A stretch of DNA of 48,088 nucleotides from an uncultured Desulfobacterium sp. (GTDB lineage Bacteria > Desulfobacterota > DSM-4660 > Desulfatiglandales > Desulfatiglandaceae), in assembly GCA_900258555.1 (NCBI GenBank), contig LT984854.1, positions 1,642,646-1,690,733 of the forward strand, read 5' to 3'. The notes below the pieces were generated by a model that did no database searches, had not been told where the DNA came from, and worked only from the letters and a program-made list of their open reading frames with translations. Both the position numbers and the translations under genes were made by a program. This document shows positions 26,595 through 36,382 of this stretch, one piece after another; position 1 is the stretch's first letter, and the number at the start of each line of letters is the position of its first letter.

Positions 26595-26753
26595 TAAATA
26601 ATAAACAGTGATTAAATGCAATTTCTGCCCTTGACAAGAGTCCTATGGTGTTAATAAGGTCTGCTGTGTCTTAAGAAATCAGGATCAGACTCATTTTGTT
26701 TATTTCTCTTTATAGACAAATAACCTTAATGTCATAAAGGAGATTATTATGCC

Positions 26754-28307
26754 ATGAACACACCGATTTCCAGTGACAGTGGCTCATTCCAGGCAGTAGA
26801 AGCTATCTCCATTACTGAACAGCACTTTGATCGGATAAGACGAACTGTAAGCCTTTTTCTGGGTCCCATCGTATTCCTTGTTTTGTTGTCTATGCCCATG
26901 CCTTCCTTGTCTGATGAAGCCCATCGACTTTCAGCAGTGGTAGGGCTGGTGCTGGTTTATTGGGTGGGAGAGGCTTTGCCTATCCCTGTTACCTCTTTAC
27001 TAGGACCGGTGCTCTGTATCGTAATGGGCATAGCCACGCCGGCCTCTGCATTTGCCCCCTTTGCAAATCCGATCATATTCCTATTTATTGGAAGCTTCAT
27101 CCTTGCACAGGGAATGATGGAACAGAAATTAGATAAACGTATTGCATTGGCCATACTGTCTTTTCCGTGGATAGGCGACAGCCCGTCGCGTCTGCTTGTG
27201 GCCATTGCAGTTATTCCGGTCCTCACCTCAATGTGGATCAGCGACAGCGCTACAACTGCAATGATCTACCCCATACTAATAGGGATAATCTCCGCCTTTC
27301 GTTCCCTGGCACATGACGCAGATAACAAGCTCGCCTCCGCAAAATTCAATTGTGGTCTACTTTTGACCATAGCCTACGCCGCACTGATCGGCGGCGTAGG
27401 CACACCCATTGGGACACCCCCCAATCTCATAGGCATCGGAATGATTGATAAGCTCTTAAATATAAAAATCCATTTTTTTAAATGGATGATGCTGGCTGTT
27501 CCTATAATGCTTGTAATGTGGACGCTGATGGTCCTTTATATGCGCATGATCCATCCTCCGGCAGTAAAAAAGATCCCAGGTCTGGTGGATTTCCTGCGTA
27601 AACAAAAGGCCCACCAAGGTCCTTTTACACGAGGCCAGAAAAACGCCCTATTTGCATTTATTGTTGCAGTTGTCCTTTGGGTCTTTCCCGGTGTTGTCGC
27701 ATCATTTTTGGGTACTGAAAGCCAGATATACAAATTCTGTGAGTCTCACTTACCCGAGGGTGTTGCTTCTCTGATTGCGGCTATCCTACTTTTTCTTCTG
27801 CCGGTTGATTGGAAGGAAAGAAGATTCACACTTGCCTGGACATCGGCGGTCAAGATAGACTGGGGGACTGTCCTGCTTTTTGGGGGAGGACTCTCTCTTG
27901 GCAGTCTGATGTTCTCAACAGGTCTCGCCAACATTATTGGGAAAAATCTAATATCTTTCAGCGGGGCATCTTCTTTATGGACCATCACCGCCATTGCCAT
28001 AGCCCTGGCTATTGTCAGCACTGAAATGACCTCAAACACAGCCGCAGCCAATATGTTGATTCCGATCATGATCGCCGTGTCTCAGGGCGCAGGGGTAAGC
28101 GCTATCCCTCCTGCAATAGGAGTATGTTTTGGCGCAAGCATGGCATTCATGATGCCTGTATCTACGCCATCAAATGCAATCATATACGGATCAGGGCTGG
28201 TCCCCATCACCACCATGATAAGGGCAGGGTTAGTGTTGGACATCGTGAGTTTTTTCGTAATATTTACAGGTATGCGGATGCTCTGTCCATTATTGGGATT
28301 AGTCTAG
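26754..28307 (+). CDS. SLC13/DASS-family sodium:anion symporter
   Basis: A 517-residue integral membrane transporter of the divalent anion:sodium symporter family. About a dozen hydrophobic helices are seen. The paired Ser-Asn-Thr type motifs are WISDSATTAMIYPI in the first half (~residue 165) and STEMTSNTAAANMLIPI in the second (~425), the latter being the SLC13 signature. GTPIGTPPNLIGIGM is the re-entrant loop. Substrates in this family are C4 dicarboxylates, citrate or sulfate; which one is not decided by sequence, though sulfate would suit the neighbouring sat gene. A TTGACA at 26631 may be part of its promoter. Confidence 0.9.
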   Translation: MNTPISSDSGSFQAVEAISITEQHFDRIRRTVSLFLGPIVFLVLLSMPMPSLSDEAHRLSAVVGLVLVYWVGEALPIPVTSLLGPVLCIVMGIATPASAFAPFANPIIFLFIGSFILAQGMMEQKLDKRIALAILSFPWIGDSPSRLLVAIAVIPVLTSMWISDSATTAMIYPILIGIISAFRSLAHDADNKLASAKFNCGLLLTIAYAALIGGVGTPIGTPPNLIGIGMIDKLLNIKIHFFKWMMLAVPIMLVMWTLMVLYMRMIHPPAVKKIPGLVDFLRKQKAHQGPFTRGQKNALFAFIVAVVLWVFPGVVASFLGTESQIYKFCESHLPEGVASLIAAILLFLLPVDWKERRFTLAWTSAVKIDWGTVLLFGGGLSLGSLMFSTGLANIIGKNLISFSGASSLWTITAIAIALAIVSTEMTSNTAAANMLIPIMIAVSQGAGVSAIPPAIGVCFGASMAFMMPVSTPSNAIIYGSGLVPITTMIRAGLVLDIVSFFVIFTGMRMLCPLLGLV

Positions 28308-28362
28308 GTTGTTTTCTTTGAAAGACGGGGGGGTTCTCCCATTCTACGAAGGATACAATAAA

Positions 28363-28401
28363 GCCGCATCATTCAACCCATACAAGGTCTATTGATGCGG
28401 C
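28363..28401. terminator. Hairpin after the SLC13 gene
   Basis: GCCGCATCA and TGATGCGGC form a perfect 9-bp stem with a 21-nt loop, about 55 bp after the stop codon and about 90 bp before the end of the convergent gene. Only CTTAT follows, so it may be a weak terminator. Confidence 0.45.
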
Positions 28402-28493
28402 CTTATCAAAACTAATTGTATCGTGGGAAGATATTGCTAAATCAAATATCAAACACCTCAATAAAATTACAACGTGCTGTGAACCTGTGTTCG

Positions 28494-29849
28494 TTAATGG
28501 GAAAGTCTCATATCATTAACAATTATATCTACCAGGGTGTTTATTTTATCCTTGAGTCCATCCAACTCGGTAAAATCAAATGTTTGATACTTGGTTTTCA
28601 ACTTTCCATAGCTCTTATCGTATGCATCATTTGCCTTGCCAGAAGCTTTATCAAATGCAGTGCCGGCCTTACCAGTGTCTTTGGCCTTGCCTTTGACATA
28701 TGCGCTTTGGGCTTTAAGTTGAGCGCTGCATAACTTGCCTGAGGCTTTCAATATGCTACTGCGAAGCTTGGCAGCATTTTTATCTCCAGAGCCTATTTCA
28801 GTGTTGATTATACCATAAATCTCATCAAGTGCTGAACTTATATCAGAAATAATCACATCTATTGAGCCGGTATCACAATTTGTGTTTTTCTTGTCCTTGT
28901 CGGCCTTTGCCTGCGCTTTATCCCAGGCTCCCAGTTTATCAGGATTACCTTCAAACTTGGCAGAAGCCTTCCCGTTACAGTCATCGACCCCTTTTCCCTT
29001 GGCTTCGCAGTTTATCAGGCCAGAAACATAGGCTGCTATTGCCTTGAGCTTAGCACTGGCACATACGGAATTAACTTCGCCCACTGTATCACCTAGTACC
29101 CTATACTCATTCCATATGTGGACATCTGCAAAGGTTGCACCTGCCACACTGCCGTATGAGTCATAACCTCGTTCATGGTTGTCCCCAAAACCGAAGTTGA
29201 TTCCACTTGGTGGGTAGTCCATTCCCCAGGGGAAGGAATACCCCGATCCCCAGTCTCTTGCTGAAACCAGAACACCGTCAACCCAGATCTCAAAGTCATT
29301 GTCCGGGCCGCCCCAGGCATAACCCACATTGTACCAGCGGTCATACTGTAAACGGTTGGTATTGTCGTAAGGATAGTCCCATATGCTATTCCACCACGCA
29401 CTCCACGAAAGCATTACGCCATCATCCTTTTTATAGGCGTGGCTACCAAAGGTTCCCTGGCCATGATAAAATTGGTCAAAACCATAATTATCCCCTAACA
29501 CCCATCCTTGGCAAAATGTAGCGCTGTCAAACCTGACCCAGAAAGAAAATGTTCCATGGTTTCTGAAATTGCTGCGCTGAGTTGCATTAGAGATTACCCA
29601 GTTGATTATGGCGTTTGATCGGCCATCAGTCTCTGTACTTGTGAAGGTTGTGCCCTGGGCGGAGTTGACGATCCCCAACACATGGGGAGATGCACCATGC
29701 CCGTATATGCCGTCCATGGTGTCAACAGCCGTTCCTCCTCCATAGTCACCGTTCCGCATAGAGGCGCTGAACAGCAAGTCGGATTGAGCGCTTCCGCTGA
29801 AACTTCCCAGAAGTATAACAACAGCAAAAAACATAACTAGTTTCTTCAT
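28494..29849 (-). CDS. Exported LamG/concanavalin-A-like protein
   Basis: A 451-residue exported protein. A signal peptide (KKLVMFFAVVILLGSF) is followed at ~25-260 by a beta-rich jelly-roll that resembles LamG-type lectin domains (FSFWVRFDS, RWYNVGYAWGG, FEIWVDGVLV, FADVHIWNEYR). Residues ~265-451 are a lysine- and alanine-rich helical region with repeated KAK, GKA and KAS groups and four to six cysteines, which I do not recognise. There are no catalytic residues I can name, so a binding or surface role is more likely than hydrolysis. Its start is supported by a GGGAGAA site. It is a lone gene between the SLC13 transporter and an AT-rich gap. Confidence 0.75.
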   Translation of the reverse strand: MKKLVMFFAVVILLGSFSGSAQSDLLFSASMRNGDYGGGTAVDTMDGIYGHGASPHVLGIVNSAQGTTFTSTETDGRSNAIINWVISNATQRSNFRNHGTFSFWVRFDSATFCQGWVLGDNYGFDQFYHGQGTFGSHAYKKDDGVMLSWSAWWNSIWDYPYDNTNRLQYDRWYNVGYAWGGPDNDFEIWVDGVLVSARDWGSGYSFPWGMDYPPSGINFGFGDNHERGYDSYGSVAGATFADVHIWNEYRVLGDTVGEVNSVCASAKLKAIAAYVSGLINCEAKGKGVDDCNGKASAKFEGNPDKLGAWDKAQAKADKDKKNTNCDTGSIDVIISDISSALDEIYGIINTEIGSGDKNAAKLRSSILKASGKLCSAQLKAQSAYVKGKAKDTGKAGTAFDKASGKANDAYDKSYGKLKTKYQTFDFTELDGLKDKINTLVDIIVNDMRLSH

Positions 29850-30383
29850 TCACTGGTTCTCCCTTTTTTTGAAATAAGTACTTTTTAAATTTTGTATCAC
29901 AAGTAAGCTACGCAATATTTATACCAAACATTGAAGCATTGATATAAATTATATTTAATGTTATACTACCAAGTTACCGTACTAAATGAAAGTTTTACAT
30001 TTATATATGTAAAAATATACCATCAGTAATGTATAATTCGTTACTACTTAATGGTAGATCTTTTCTCACCATACACCTTAATAAAGATTTTGCCTACCCG
30101 CCACCGCTGCCCCGTTGCGTGTATCACCAGGTGATTGTTTGTCTTGTACCTTTGACCCCCATCCGGATCAGTATAGCCCCCATCATTGATATGAATATCT
30201 AAGAAGTTCAATCAATTTTTTCTTGTACAAAAAGTAGAAAATCCCCAGGTAAAGGCACTTGAAGATCCGGAAGAGTTTCAAACGAGCCAATTATCAATTG
30301 AATACTAAGTCCCTGTCATGCTATAGACGGATTATAGATAATCTTGGCATGTTGCAGGAGGCGATTATTTCATATATTAGCAA
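29850..30383. other. AT-rich gap with a possible gene fragment
   Basis: The 534-bp gap is very AT-rich at 29900-30050. On the minus strand, 30044-30208 stays open for about 54 codons (including INDGGYTDPDGGQRYKTNNH) with only a weak TTG start and no ribosome binding site. This looks like the tail of a decayed gene, but I cannot name it. Nothing else was recognised. Confidence 0.35.
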
Positions 30384-30998
30384 ATGGCAGAAATAAAAGT
30401 TCTAATCACAGGCCATCATTCAAAAGACAGTGAGAAAAGGCCATACATAGGCTCAACCGTTACCTTGATAAAAGGACAAAGCAATATAATAGTTGATACA
30501 GGCTCATTCCTTGATAAAGACAAACTGATTAAGGAACTAAAAAATGAAGGATTGAGGCCTGAAGACATCTCCGCGGTTATCATCACCCATCTCGATCTGG
30601 ACCACATCGTCAATACATATCTGTTTAAGAATGCAAAAGTATTCTGCAAATTCAGGGGAGGTGAATACCCAGGGCAAACCCACTTTCCTTCCGAAGGAAG
30701 GCTTCAAAGGACAAATCTTTTAAAAAAGGACCTTGTAGACAAAGATGTGGAAATCATACTGACCCCAGGCCATGCAGAGGATCTGATCTCCGTGATTGTC
30801 AACACGGCAGAAGGAAAGGTAGTTATTGCGGGAGATGCCATTCCCAGCAAAGAGTGGACTGATTTTAAGAGGCAGCCAAGCCCGTTGATCACAGATATCG
30901 AAAAGTTCAACCATAGCAGGAGGAGGATAGTGGAAGTGGCGGATTATATCGTCCCAGGCCATGGTGAGATGTTTAAGGTGAAAAAAAGTAACCTTTAA
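30384..30998 (+). CDS. Metallo-beta-lactamase-fold protein
   Basis: A 204-residue metallohydrolase-fold protein. The metal motif near residue 72 is THLDLDHI, an HxDxDH variant of the usual HxHxDH, so one metal site has Asp instead of His. Further ligands are ILTPGHAEDL near residue 132, IAGDAIP near residue 155 and VPGHGE near residue 195. The variant motif occurs in several subfamilies with changed metal use. No good ribosome binding site lies at normal distance; an AGGAGG is about 22 nt before the ATG, with a stop codon in between in this frame. The substrate is unknown. It converges with fdhA. Confidence 0.85.
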   Translation: MAEIKVLITGHHSKDSEKRPYIGSTVTLIKGQSNIIVDTGSFLDKDKLIKELKNEGLRPEDISAVIITHLDLDHIVNTYLFKNAKVFCKFRGGEYPGQTHFPSEGRLQRTNLLKKDLVDKDVEIILTPGHAEDLISVIVNTAEGKVVIAGDAIPSKEWTDFKRQPSPLITDIEKFNHSRRRIVEVADYIVPGHGEMFKVKKSNL

Positions 30999-31010
30999 AA
31001 AATGTTGGGT

Positions 31011-31047
31011 GCAGGCGGGCAGGGGTGGGGGGCCAGTGCCCGCTTGC
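31011..31047. terminator. Hairpin between convergent genes
   Basis: GCAGGCGGGCA at 31011-31021 pairs with TGCCCGCTTGC at 31037-31047 (10 of 11). On the minus strand, after fdhA, a T run follows at some distance. A weak terminator is likely. Confidence 0.4.
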
Positions 31048-31055
31048 AAAGGCGT

Positions 31056-33821
31056 TTAGGCCTTTTCTATCTGCACCGCGCAGGCCTTGTATTCCGCAGT
31101 CAGCGTTTCCGGATCGAATGCTGCATTGGTCAGCCAATTGGCGCATCCCTCCCTGAAATGAAAGGCCATCCACACCATGCCCTTTGGGACTTCGGGCGTG
31201 ACCCTGGCCTTAACGATTACCTCACCCCGTCTGGATTTGACGCGGACCATTTCATTCTGCGCAACACCCAATAGCTCTGCGTCCTCCTTCGATATATCCG
31301 CTGTTTCCTCCCCGAGCAGATCGTTCAAGCCAATGCAATTACCGGTTTGTGTCCGTGTATGGTAATGGTAAAGCCGCCTGCCCGTGCTAAGTACGAACGG
31401 GTAATTGCCATCCGGGACCTCTGCGGGCGGCGTCCATTCCACGGCCTTGAACAATCCCTTGCCGCGGGTGAATTTGCCGTCTTTGTGCAGATATTCAGTG
31501 CCCGGGTGGTCCTCCGTGGGACAAGGCCACTGGAGACCGTTGTTTTCAATGCGGCTGTATTTAATACCGGCAATACTGGGCGCCAACACGGAGATTTCAT
31601 TATCCCACAAATCCCGGCCGCTGTTGGAAGGCCATTGATGACCGAATCGTTTGGCGATCTCCTTGAAGATCCACCAGTTGGGTTTTGCATCGCCAGGTGG
31701 GGTGCTTGCCTTTCTCACACGGCTGACCCGTCGTTCACTGTTTGTAAAGGTACCGTTGTTTTCGCTCCAGGCCGCCGCAGGAAATATCACATGGGCAAAT
31801 CGGGTGGTTTCGGTCTGAAAGATATCGTTGCATACGAGAAATTCCGCGGAAGCAAGTTCGTGTTCAACCTTGTGTATATCAGGTTCCGTATTGGCCAGAT
31901 TTTCACCGAATATATAAAACGCCTTTACCTTACCGTCTACCAACCCCTCCATCATCTGAGGGATCATCAGACCTACCTTGTCCGGCAAATTTTCTACTCC
32001 CCAGGCCTTTTCAAACTTCTGTCGCGCTGCGGGATCTGTTACCGATTGATATCCGGGAAAGACATTGGGCAGGGCACCCATATCGCAGGCGCCCTGGACA
32101 TTGTTCTGCCCCCTCAAAGGATTGACCCCTGCGCATTCCACGCCTAAATTGCCCAAGAGCATCTGGAGATTGGCCACTGATATGACATTATTTTTGCCGC
32201 AGGTATGTTCCGTGATCCCCAGCGTATAACACAACATGACAGGCTTTACCGAGGCCATCCGTCGTGCGGCATCCCGGATGAGATCAGCGGGGATTCCGCA
32301 TATCTCGCTCGACCACTCAGGCGGATATTGCATTACCTTTGCCTTAAGTTCTTCAAAGCCCTCACACATTGATTCCACGAAGTGGTGGTCATACAAATCC
32401 TCGGTGATCAAGACGTTCATCATGGCGTTTAATAGGGCTATATCCGATCCAACCCGGAGCGGCAGATGTATCTCTGCAAAATCCACCAGGCGGTGTTTCC
32501 TCGGATCCGCCACAATCAGCCTGGCGCCATTTTGAACCGCATTTTTCAGAAAAGTTGCGGCAACGGGATGTGCTTCGGTCATGTTGGAGCCGATCACAAA
32601 AAACATTTTCGCCTTTGAAAACTCTTTAAAAGAGTTGGTCATTGCACCTGATCCGAAAGATGTCGCCAGCCCGGCGACGGTGGGGGCGTGTCAGGTACGG
32701 GCGCAATGATCTATGTTATTGGTTTTAAAAACAGACCTGAACAGTTTTTGCATCTGATAGGAGTCTTCACTGATACTGCGGGCGCAACTTACTCCGGCAA
32801 TTGCATCCGGTCCGTGTTCGGCGATAATCGCCTTGAATTTATCGGCAACCAGGTCCAGTGCTTCATCCCACGATGCCTCCCTGAAGCCGCCGTTTTCCCT
32901 TATCAAAGGGGTCTTAAGCCTATCCTTTGAATATATAAAGTCATACCCGAACCTGCCTTTGACGCACAGCCGTCCTTTATTGGGAGCTCCATCCTCTACG
33001 CCCGTCACTTTAACGATTTTGTCATCCTTTACATGGAGATTGACTTGGCATCCCACACCGCAATAGGGGCAGGTGGAACGGACCTTTTGGATTTCCCGGG
33101 GCCGCCAGTGAAATCGTGCCTTTTTTTCCACCAGGGCGCCCGTGGGGCAAGCCTGAATACATTCCCCGCAAAAAACGCAGTCCGAATCTTTCAATGGCCG
33201 ATCACCGGGGGTGACGATCTTTTTAACCGGGCCGCTATCGCCGAATGCAATGGCGCGATTGACCTGAATTTCATTGCACGCTGCAACACACCTGCCGCAC
33301 AAGATACATCGTGAAAAATCACGAACAATCAAGGGATTTACCATCTCCATGGGAAACTTGCTTTCAATTCTGGGTTCGCCTCCGCCCTTAACCTGATATT
33401 GATAGGCTAAATCCTGAAGCCGGCAATCCCCCCAGGCCGGGCATAACTGCTCTGCGTCATCAGCCTTCATCGTTCCCATCTGAAAACTGGTCCATCTACT
33501 TTCCTGGGTTGATGCGATGGCGCAGTTGTGATTGCCGGTGGCAAGCAACATGGCAATGGTGTCTTTTCTAGACGCTATCACCGCGGGAGACTCCGTTCGA
33601 ACAAACATATGATCCGAGGCAATTGTGCTGCAGGCGGAAAGGAGTTCTTTTGAACCTTCCACCTCCACCACACATATCCCGCATCGGCCCGTGGGGGTGG
33701 TGCCTTTGAGATAACAGAGGGTGGGAATCTGTATGTCATGCGCCTGAGCCACCTCAAGAATGGTCTGATTCCCTGAGAAAGAGCATTCGTTACCGTTGAT
33801 AAGGATAATTGCCTCAGTCAT
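31056..33821 (-). CDS. fdhA: Selenocysteine formate dehydrogenase alpha subunit
   Basis: A 921-residue Mo/W-bis-MGD formate dehydrogenase, read through TGA 32691-32693 as Sec377. N-terminal region: 2Fe-2S ferredoxin domain (CYLKGTTPTGRCGICVVEVE), a His/Cys cluster region, and two [4Fe-4S] motifs CILCGRCVAAC and CVFCGECIQACP. The catalytic part starts with CPYCGVGCQ; the active site is NIDHCART-Sec-HAPTVAGL, the exact place of Sec in known enzymes. The C-terminal MGD-binding domain ends the protein. The ATG at 33821 has GGAGG 8 nt upstream; an in-frame start at 33890 is less likely. The N-terminal layout is of the cytoplasmic NAD(P)- or ferredoxin-linked type, with no Tat signal. It lies downstream of a TupA-like gene. 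ORF callers would split it in two. Confidence 0.95.
32662..32693 (-). promoter_or_regulatory. bSECIS element of fdhA
   Basis: Starting 12 nt after the TGA on the minus strand, GTCGCC pairs perfectly with GGCGAC around the loop GGGCT. Distance, stem length and loop guanines closely match known formate dehydrogenase SECIS elements. Confidence 0.85.
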
Positions 33822-34017
33822 TCGGAAATCCTCCGTATATTTTAATGGTTGGTGTATTATGATTTGCGACAGGCATATTTTTTTATCCAAAGAAAATAAA
33901 TTTCAGCTTTTAGCACCGTAATAACGCTATGTCAATATTGTCATAAGGATTTAAATTTGACTTCAGCGGGTCAATCTTAAGACCTCAATCTACTTCTCCT
34001 GAGTAGTCCCTGAAATG

Positions 34018-34896
34018 TTAGTTATCCCATGTCGTGGCAACTTCAGCGTCGTTATAAAGGGCTGTTCCGAATTCATTTTTCCCGTATTCTTTGAAGATTT
34101 TTTGCCCTTCTGGTGAGCCCATAAATTCCAAAAACTTGACTGCAAGGCTGCAATTGACTGAGGGCCTTTTTTTCTCTGAGGCAACAAGGCCATGGTAGAC
34201 ATTTACCAGGACAGGATCTCCTTTGAATAAAACCTTCAGGTTCTTTATCTTTGAGGCCTCTGCAATATAGGTGCTGGAATCCACCATAAAGTAACCAAGC
34301 TCATTATCTGCGCGCTTAAGTGTCGGCCCCATAAAGTCGTTCGTTACAATATACCATGAGCCCGCTGGCTTTATCCCTGCAATTTCCCAAACAGCAATTT
34401 CCTTTCTGTGCGTGCCGGAATTGTCTCCACGGGAAAAGAATTTAACCTGGGACCGCGCGACCATCCTATAGGCCTCTATTGCGGTTGTGGCCTTGCTGAT
34501 CCCTGCCGGATCTGATTCAGGACCGAGGATGTAAAAGTCATTACAACCCAGTAGAGTCCTTGCTTTCGCCCAGCCCTCTGCCACGGCCTTTTTTTCCGCA
34601 TCAGGGGAATGGGTCATGACCATGTCCACCTTGCCTGACTTTAGGGCCTCAAGGGATTCGCCGCTTCCCATGTTGATCCAGTTGACCCGACACTTATGTG
34701 TGCTGCAGAAGGGTTCTGCCAGGGCCTTTAGAAGCCCAAGCGACCCAGGACTACCTGTAGCTACACAAATGGATTGATTTCCTTTTCCGTAAGTTGCGTC
34801 ATATTTCTGATTATCTAATGCGAAAACTTTGTATTCAGAAAAGTTTAACATCAGGCAAAACAATACCAGGACACCTAACCTAATTTTGAGAAGCAT
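34018..34896 (-). CDS. tupA: TupA-like tungstate-binding protein
   Basis: A 292-residue periplasmic solute-binding protein of the TupA family, which catches tungstate for an ABC importer. A signal peptide covers about residues 1-26. Oxyanion-site regions are visible: ATGSPGSLGLL near residue 45, MGSGESLEAL near residue 78, MTHSPDAEKKAV near residue 92, and FFSRGDNSGTHRKE near residue 152, the most characteristic TupA motif. No tupB or tupC genes adjoin it. It lies just upstream of fdhA on the same strand, which suggests that the formate dehydrogenase uses tungsten; that part is inference. Confidence 0.85.
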   Translation of the reverse strand: MLLKIRLGVLVLFCLMLNFSEYKVFALDNQKYDATYGKGNQSICVATGSPGSLGLLKALAEPFCSTHKCRVNWINMGSGESLEALKSGKVDMVMTHSPDAEKKAVAEGWAKARTLLGCNDFYILGPESDPAGISKATTAIEAYRMVARSQVKFFSRGDNSGTHRKEIAVWEIAGIKPAGSWYIVTNDFMGPTLKRADNELGYFMVDSSTYIAEASKIKNLKVLFKGDPVLVNVYHGLVASEKKRPSVNCSLAVKFLEFMGSPEGQKIFKEYGKNEFGTALYNDAEVATTWDN

Positions 34897-35077
34897 CTTT
34901 TCCTCTTCAATAATATTATTCTTTGAAATAATCTGATCACCTCTATGCGTACTTGCGACAAATCCTTTGATGAGTCATTGTACTTGTTGATATAATAAAT
35001 AAGACCATGACACGTAGTTGACAGGGTAGCCTCATGAACATAGCGACAACTCAGCGAAAAAGCGGCAAGTAAACCGG

Positions 35078-35842
35078 CTATTTCAGGTATTTTTCTTTGT
35101 ATTCTTTCCAGGAAAAATCAGGGGCCTGTGTCACCTCAAATATCTCTTTGTCGGGTGCAGTCAAAATCTTATTGCTGATACACTTGCCCATCCTGGAAAC
35201 CAGGGCCTTTGCCTCAGGATCTGTATCCTTTTTTGCCTTTGCCTCTTCAAATTCCTTAGGAAACTCAAATTTGTTATTGAGCTTTATCGCCTTTCCGCTG
35301 GTCATGCTCGCAAAGATATATGAAGAATTGCCTATGGTTTCATCAAAGGCAAGGTTGCCGTTAAAAGCCCCATTAGAACCCTTCGAGTAACGCGCCCCGG
35401 TAATGAATGATACTGCATCCGCAGGACAAGCCCTGGCAGTGCCGCAGACCACAAACTGGTCTCCTCGGGGTGCTATCTCACCCGGATAAAGATTCGAAAG
35501 GGCAATCTGACAGGCCCTGTAACCCAAGGCTACACCTGGACAGACCTCACCGTGGAATTTTTTAATATCCTTGATACCAAGTGTGATGTATGAGCCGCAC
35601 GACTTACCGCACCCTTCCTTGCCTTTTCCGCACGGCTTTTCATTCTCTTTCTTTTCACAGTTCTTCATGCATTCATTTTTGCAGGACTCGCCGCCTTTAT
35701 TAGGCAGTTTCATCGTTATGATCGGTGCCCCGTCCCAGCCTTTACATCCTGCAAGTGCATGGTCCCATGCCCTGAGAGCAATAATACAAAGTACCAGGCT
35801 GCCAATGATAAAACCAATCTTAAACAGCTTATTTCCATTCAT
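35078..35842 (-). CDS. Exported FmdE-domain protein
   Basis: A 254-residue protein with an N-terminal membrane segment or signal (IGFIIGSLVLCIIALRAW), a cysteine-rich linker at about residues 50-85 (CKNECMKNC, CGKGKEGCGKSCG), and an FmdE-type domain with FHGEVCPGVALGYRA near residue 97. FmdE domains occur in formylmethanofuran dehydrogenase subunit E and in many proteins encoded near molybdenum or tungsten enzymes. The later FmdE motif is altered (CGTARACPADAVSFITGAR). Placed just upstream of the TupA-like gene and fdhA on the same strand, a role in metal or cofactor handling in the periplasm is plausible but not proven. Confidence 0.8.
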   Translation of the reverse strand: MNGNKLFKIGFIIGSLVLCIIALRAWDHALAGCKGWDGAPIITMKLPNKGGESCKNECMKNCEKKENEKPCGKGKEGCGKSCGSYITLGIKDIKKFHGEVCPGVALGYRACQIALSNLYPGEIAPRGDQFVVCGTARACPADAVSFITGARYSKGSNGAFNGNLAFDETIGNSSYIFASMTSGKAIKLNNKFEFPKEFEEAKAKKDTDPEAKALVSRMGKCISNKILTAPDKEIFEVTQAPDFSWKEYKEKYLK

Positions 35843-35898
35843 CTCTATCCTCCTCTAGATTGTTTATTTATTACTCAGGCAATCAAATACCCTAAGGC

Positions 35899-35961
35899 CG
35901 TTATTCCGGCGAAGGCCGGAATCCAGAAAAACACTGGATGCCGGATAAAGTCCGGCATTAC
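35899..35961 (+). repeat. Palindromic intergenic repeat, copy A
   Basis: A ~63-bp unit (GTTATTCCGGCGAAGGCCGG ... CCGGCATTAC) with internal inverted CCGG-rich arms. A same-orientation copy with about 6 differences lies at 39607-39670. It sits immediately after exbD. It is of the REP-like type common between genes in Desulfobacterota and other proteobacteria. Confidence 0.75.
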
Positions 35962-35973
35962 AAGGTCAGTAAC

Positions 35974-36381
35974 CTACAAATCCTTTTCTGTAGCAAGGCA
36001 TAGCCTTCCGGCCCCTGCTGACTTTGCCACGTCCATAATTTTTACCGCCTTATTTAATATAACAGTTCTATCTGCCCTGATCACCACCAGCTTGTCCTTA
36101 TCGTCCCCTATCATTTCCTTGACCCTTTTAAAGAGATCTCCCATATTGATCTCCTGCTCGTCTAAAAAAGGCCTGCCATCCCTGTCAACAAAGATCGTTA
36201 TCGTTTCTTCAACTTGCGGCTTGGAGGCCTTGGCCTGAGGGAGTTTGATATTTATCCCTTCGTCCACTATGAAATTAGTAGTCAACAGAAAATAGATCAA
36301 CAGCATGAAGACGATATCTATCAGCGATGTCAAAGGCATTGTTACCAAATACGGTGTCTTTTTTTTACGCTGGATTATCAC
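35974..36381 (-). CDS. exbD: ExbD/TolR-family biopolymer transport protein
   Basis: A 135-residue inner-membrane protein with one N-terminal transmembrane helix (LTSLIDIVFMLLIYFLLTTNF) that carries the conserved Asp needed for proton use in ExbD/TolR. A periplasmic domain follows (INIKLPQAKA, KLVVIRADRTV). It works with ExbB and TonB to energise outer-membrane receptors. The gene is directly after exbB with 1 bp between them, at the end of the TonB block, and is followed by repeat copy A. Confidence 0.93.
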   Translation of the reverse strand: MIIQRKKKTPYLVTMPLTSLIDIVFMLLIYFLLTTNFIVDEGINIKLPQAKASKPQVEETITIFVDRDGRPFLDEQEINMGDLFKRVKEMIGDDKDKLVVIRADRTVILNKAVKIMDVAKSAGAGRLCLATEKDL

Positions 36382-36382
36382 T

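Noticed and set aside
30044-30208. Short minus-strand open frame in the AT-rich gap
   Set aside because: No good start or ribosome binding site and no family recognised; kept only as a possible gene fragment.
31347-32147. 266-residue plus-strand ORF antisense to fdhA
   Set aside because: No recognisable domain and fully covered by the conserved formate dehydrogenase frame.
31056-33821. Two separate formate dehydrogenase fragments
   Set aside because: They share one frame across a TGA at the known selenocysteine position.
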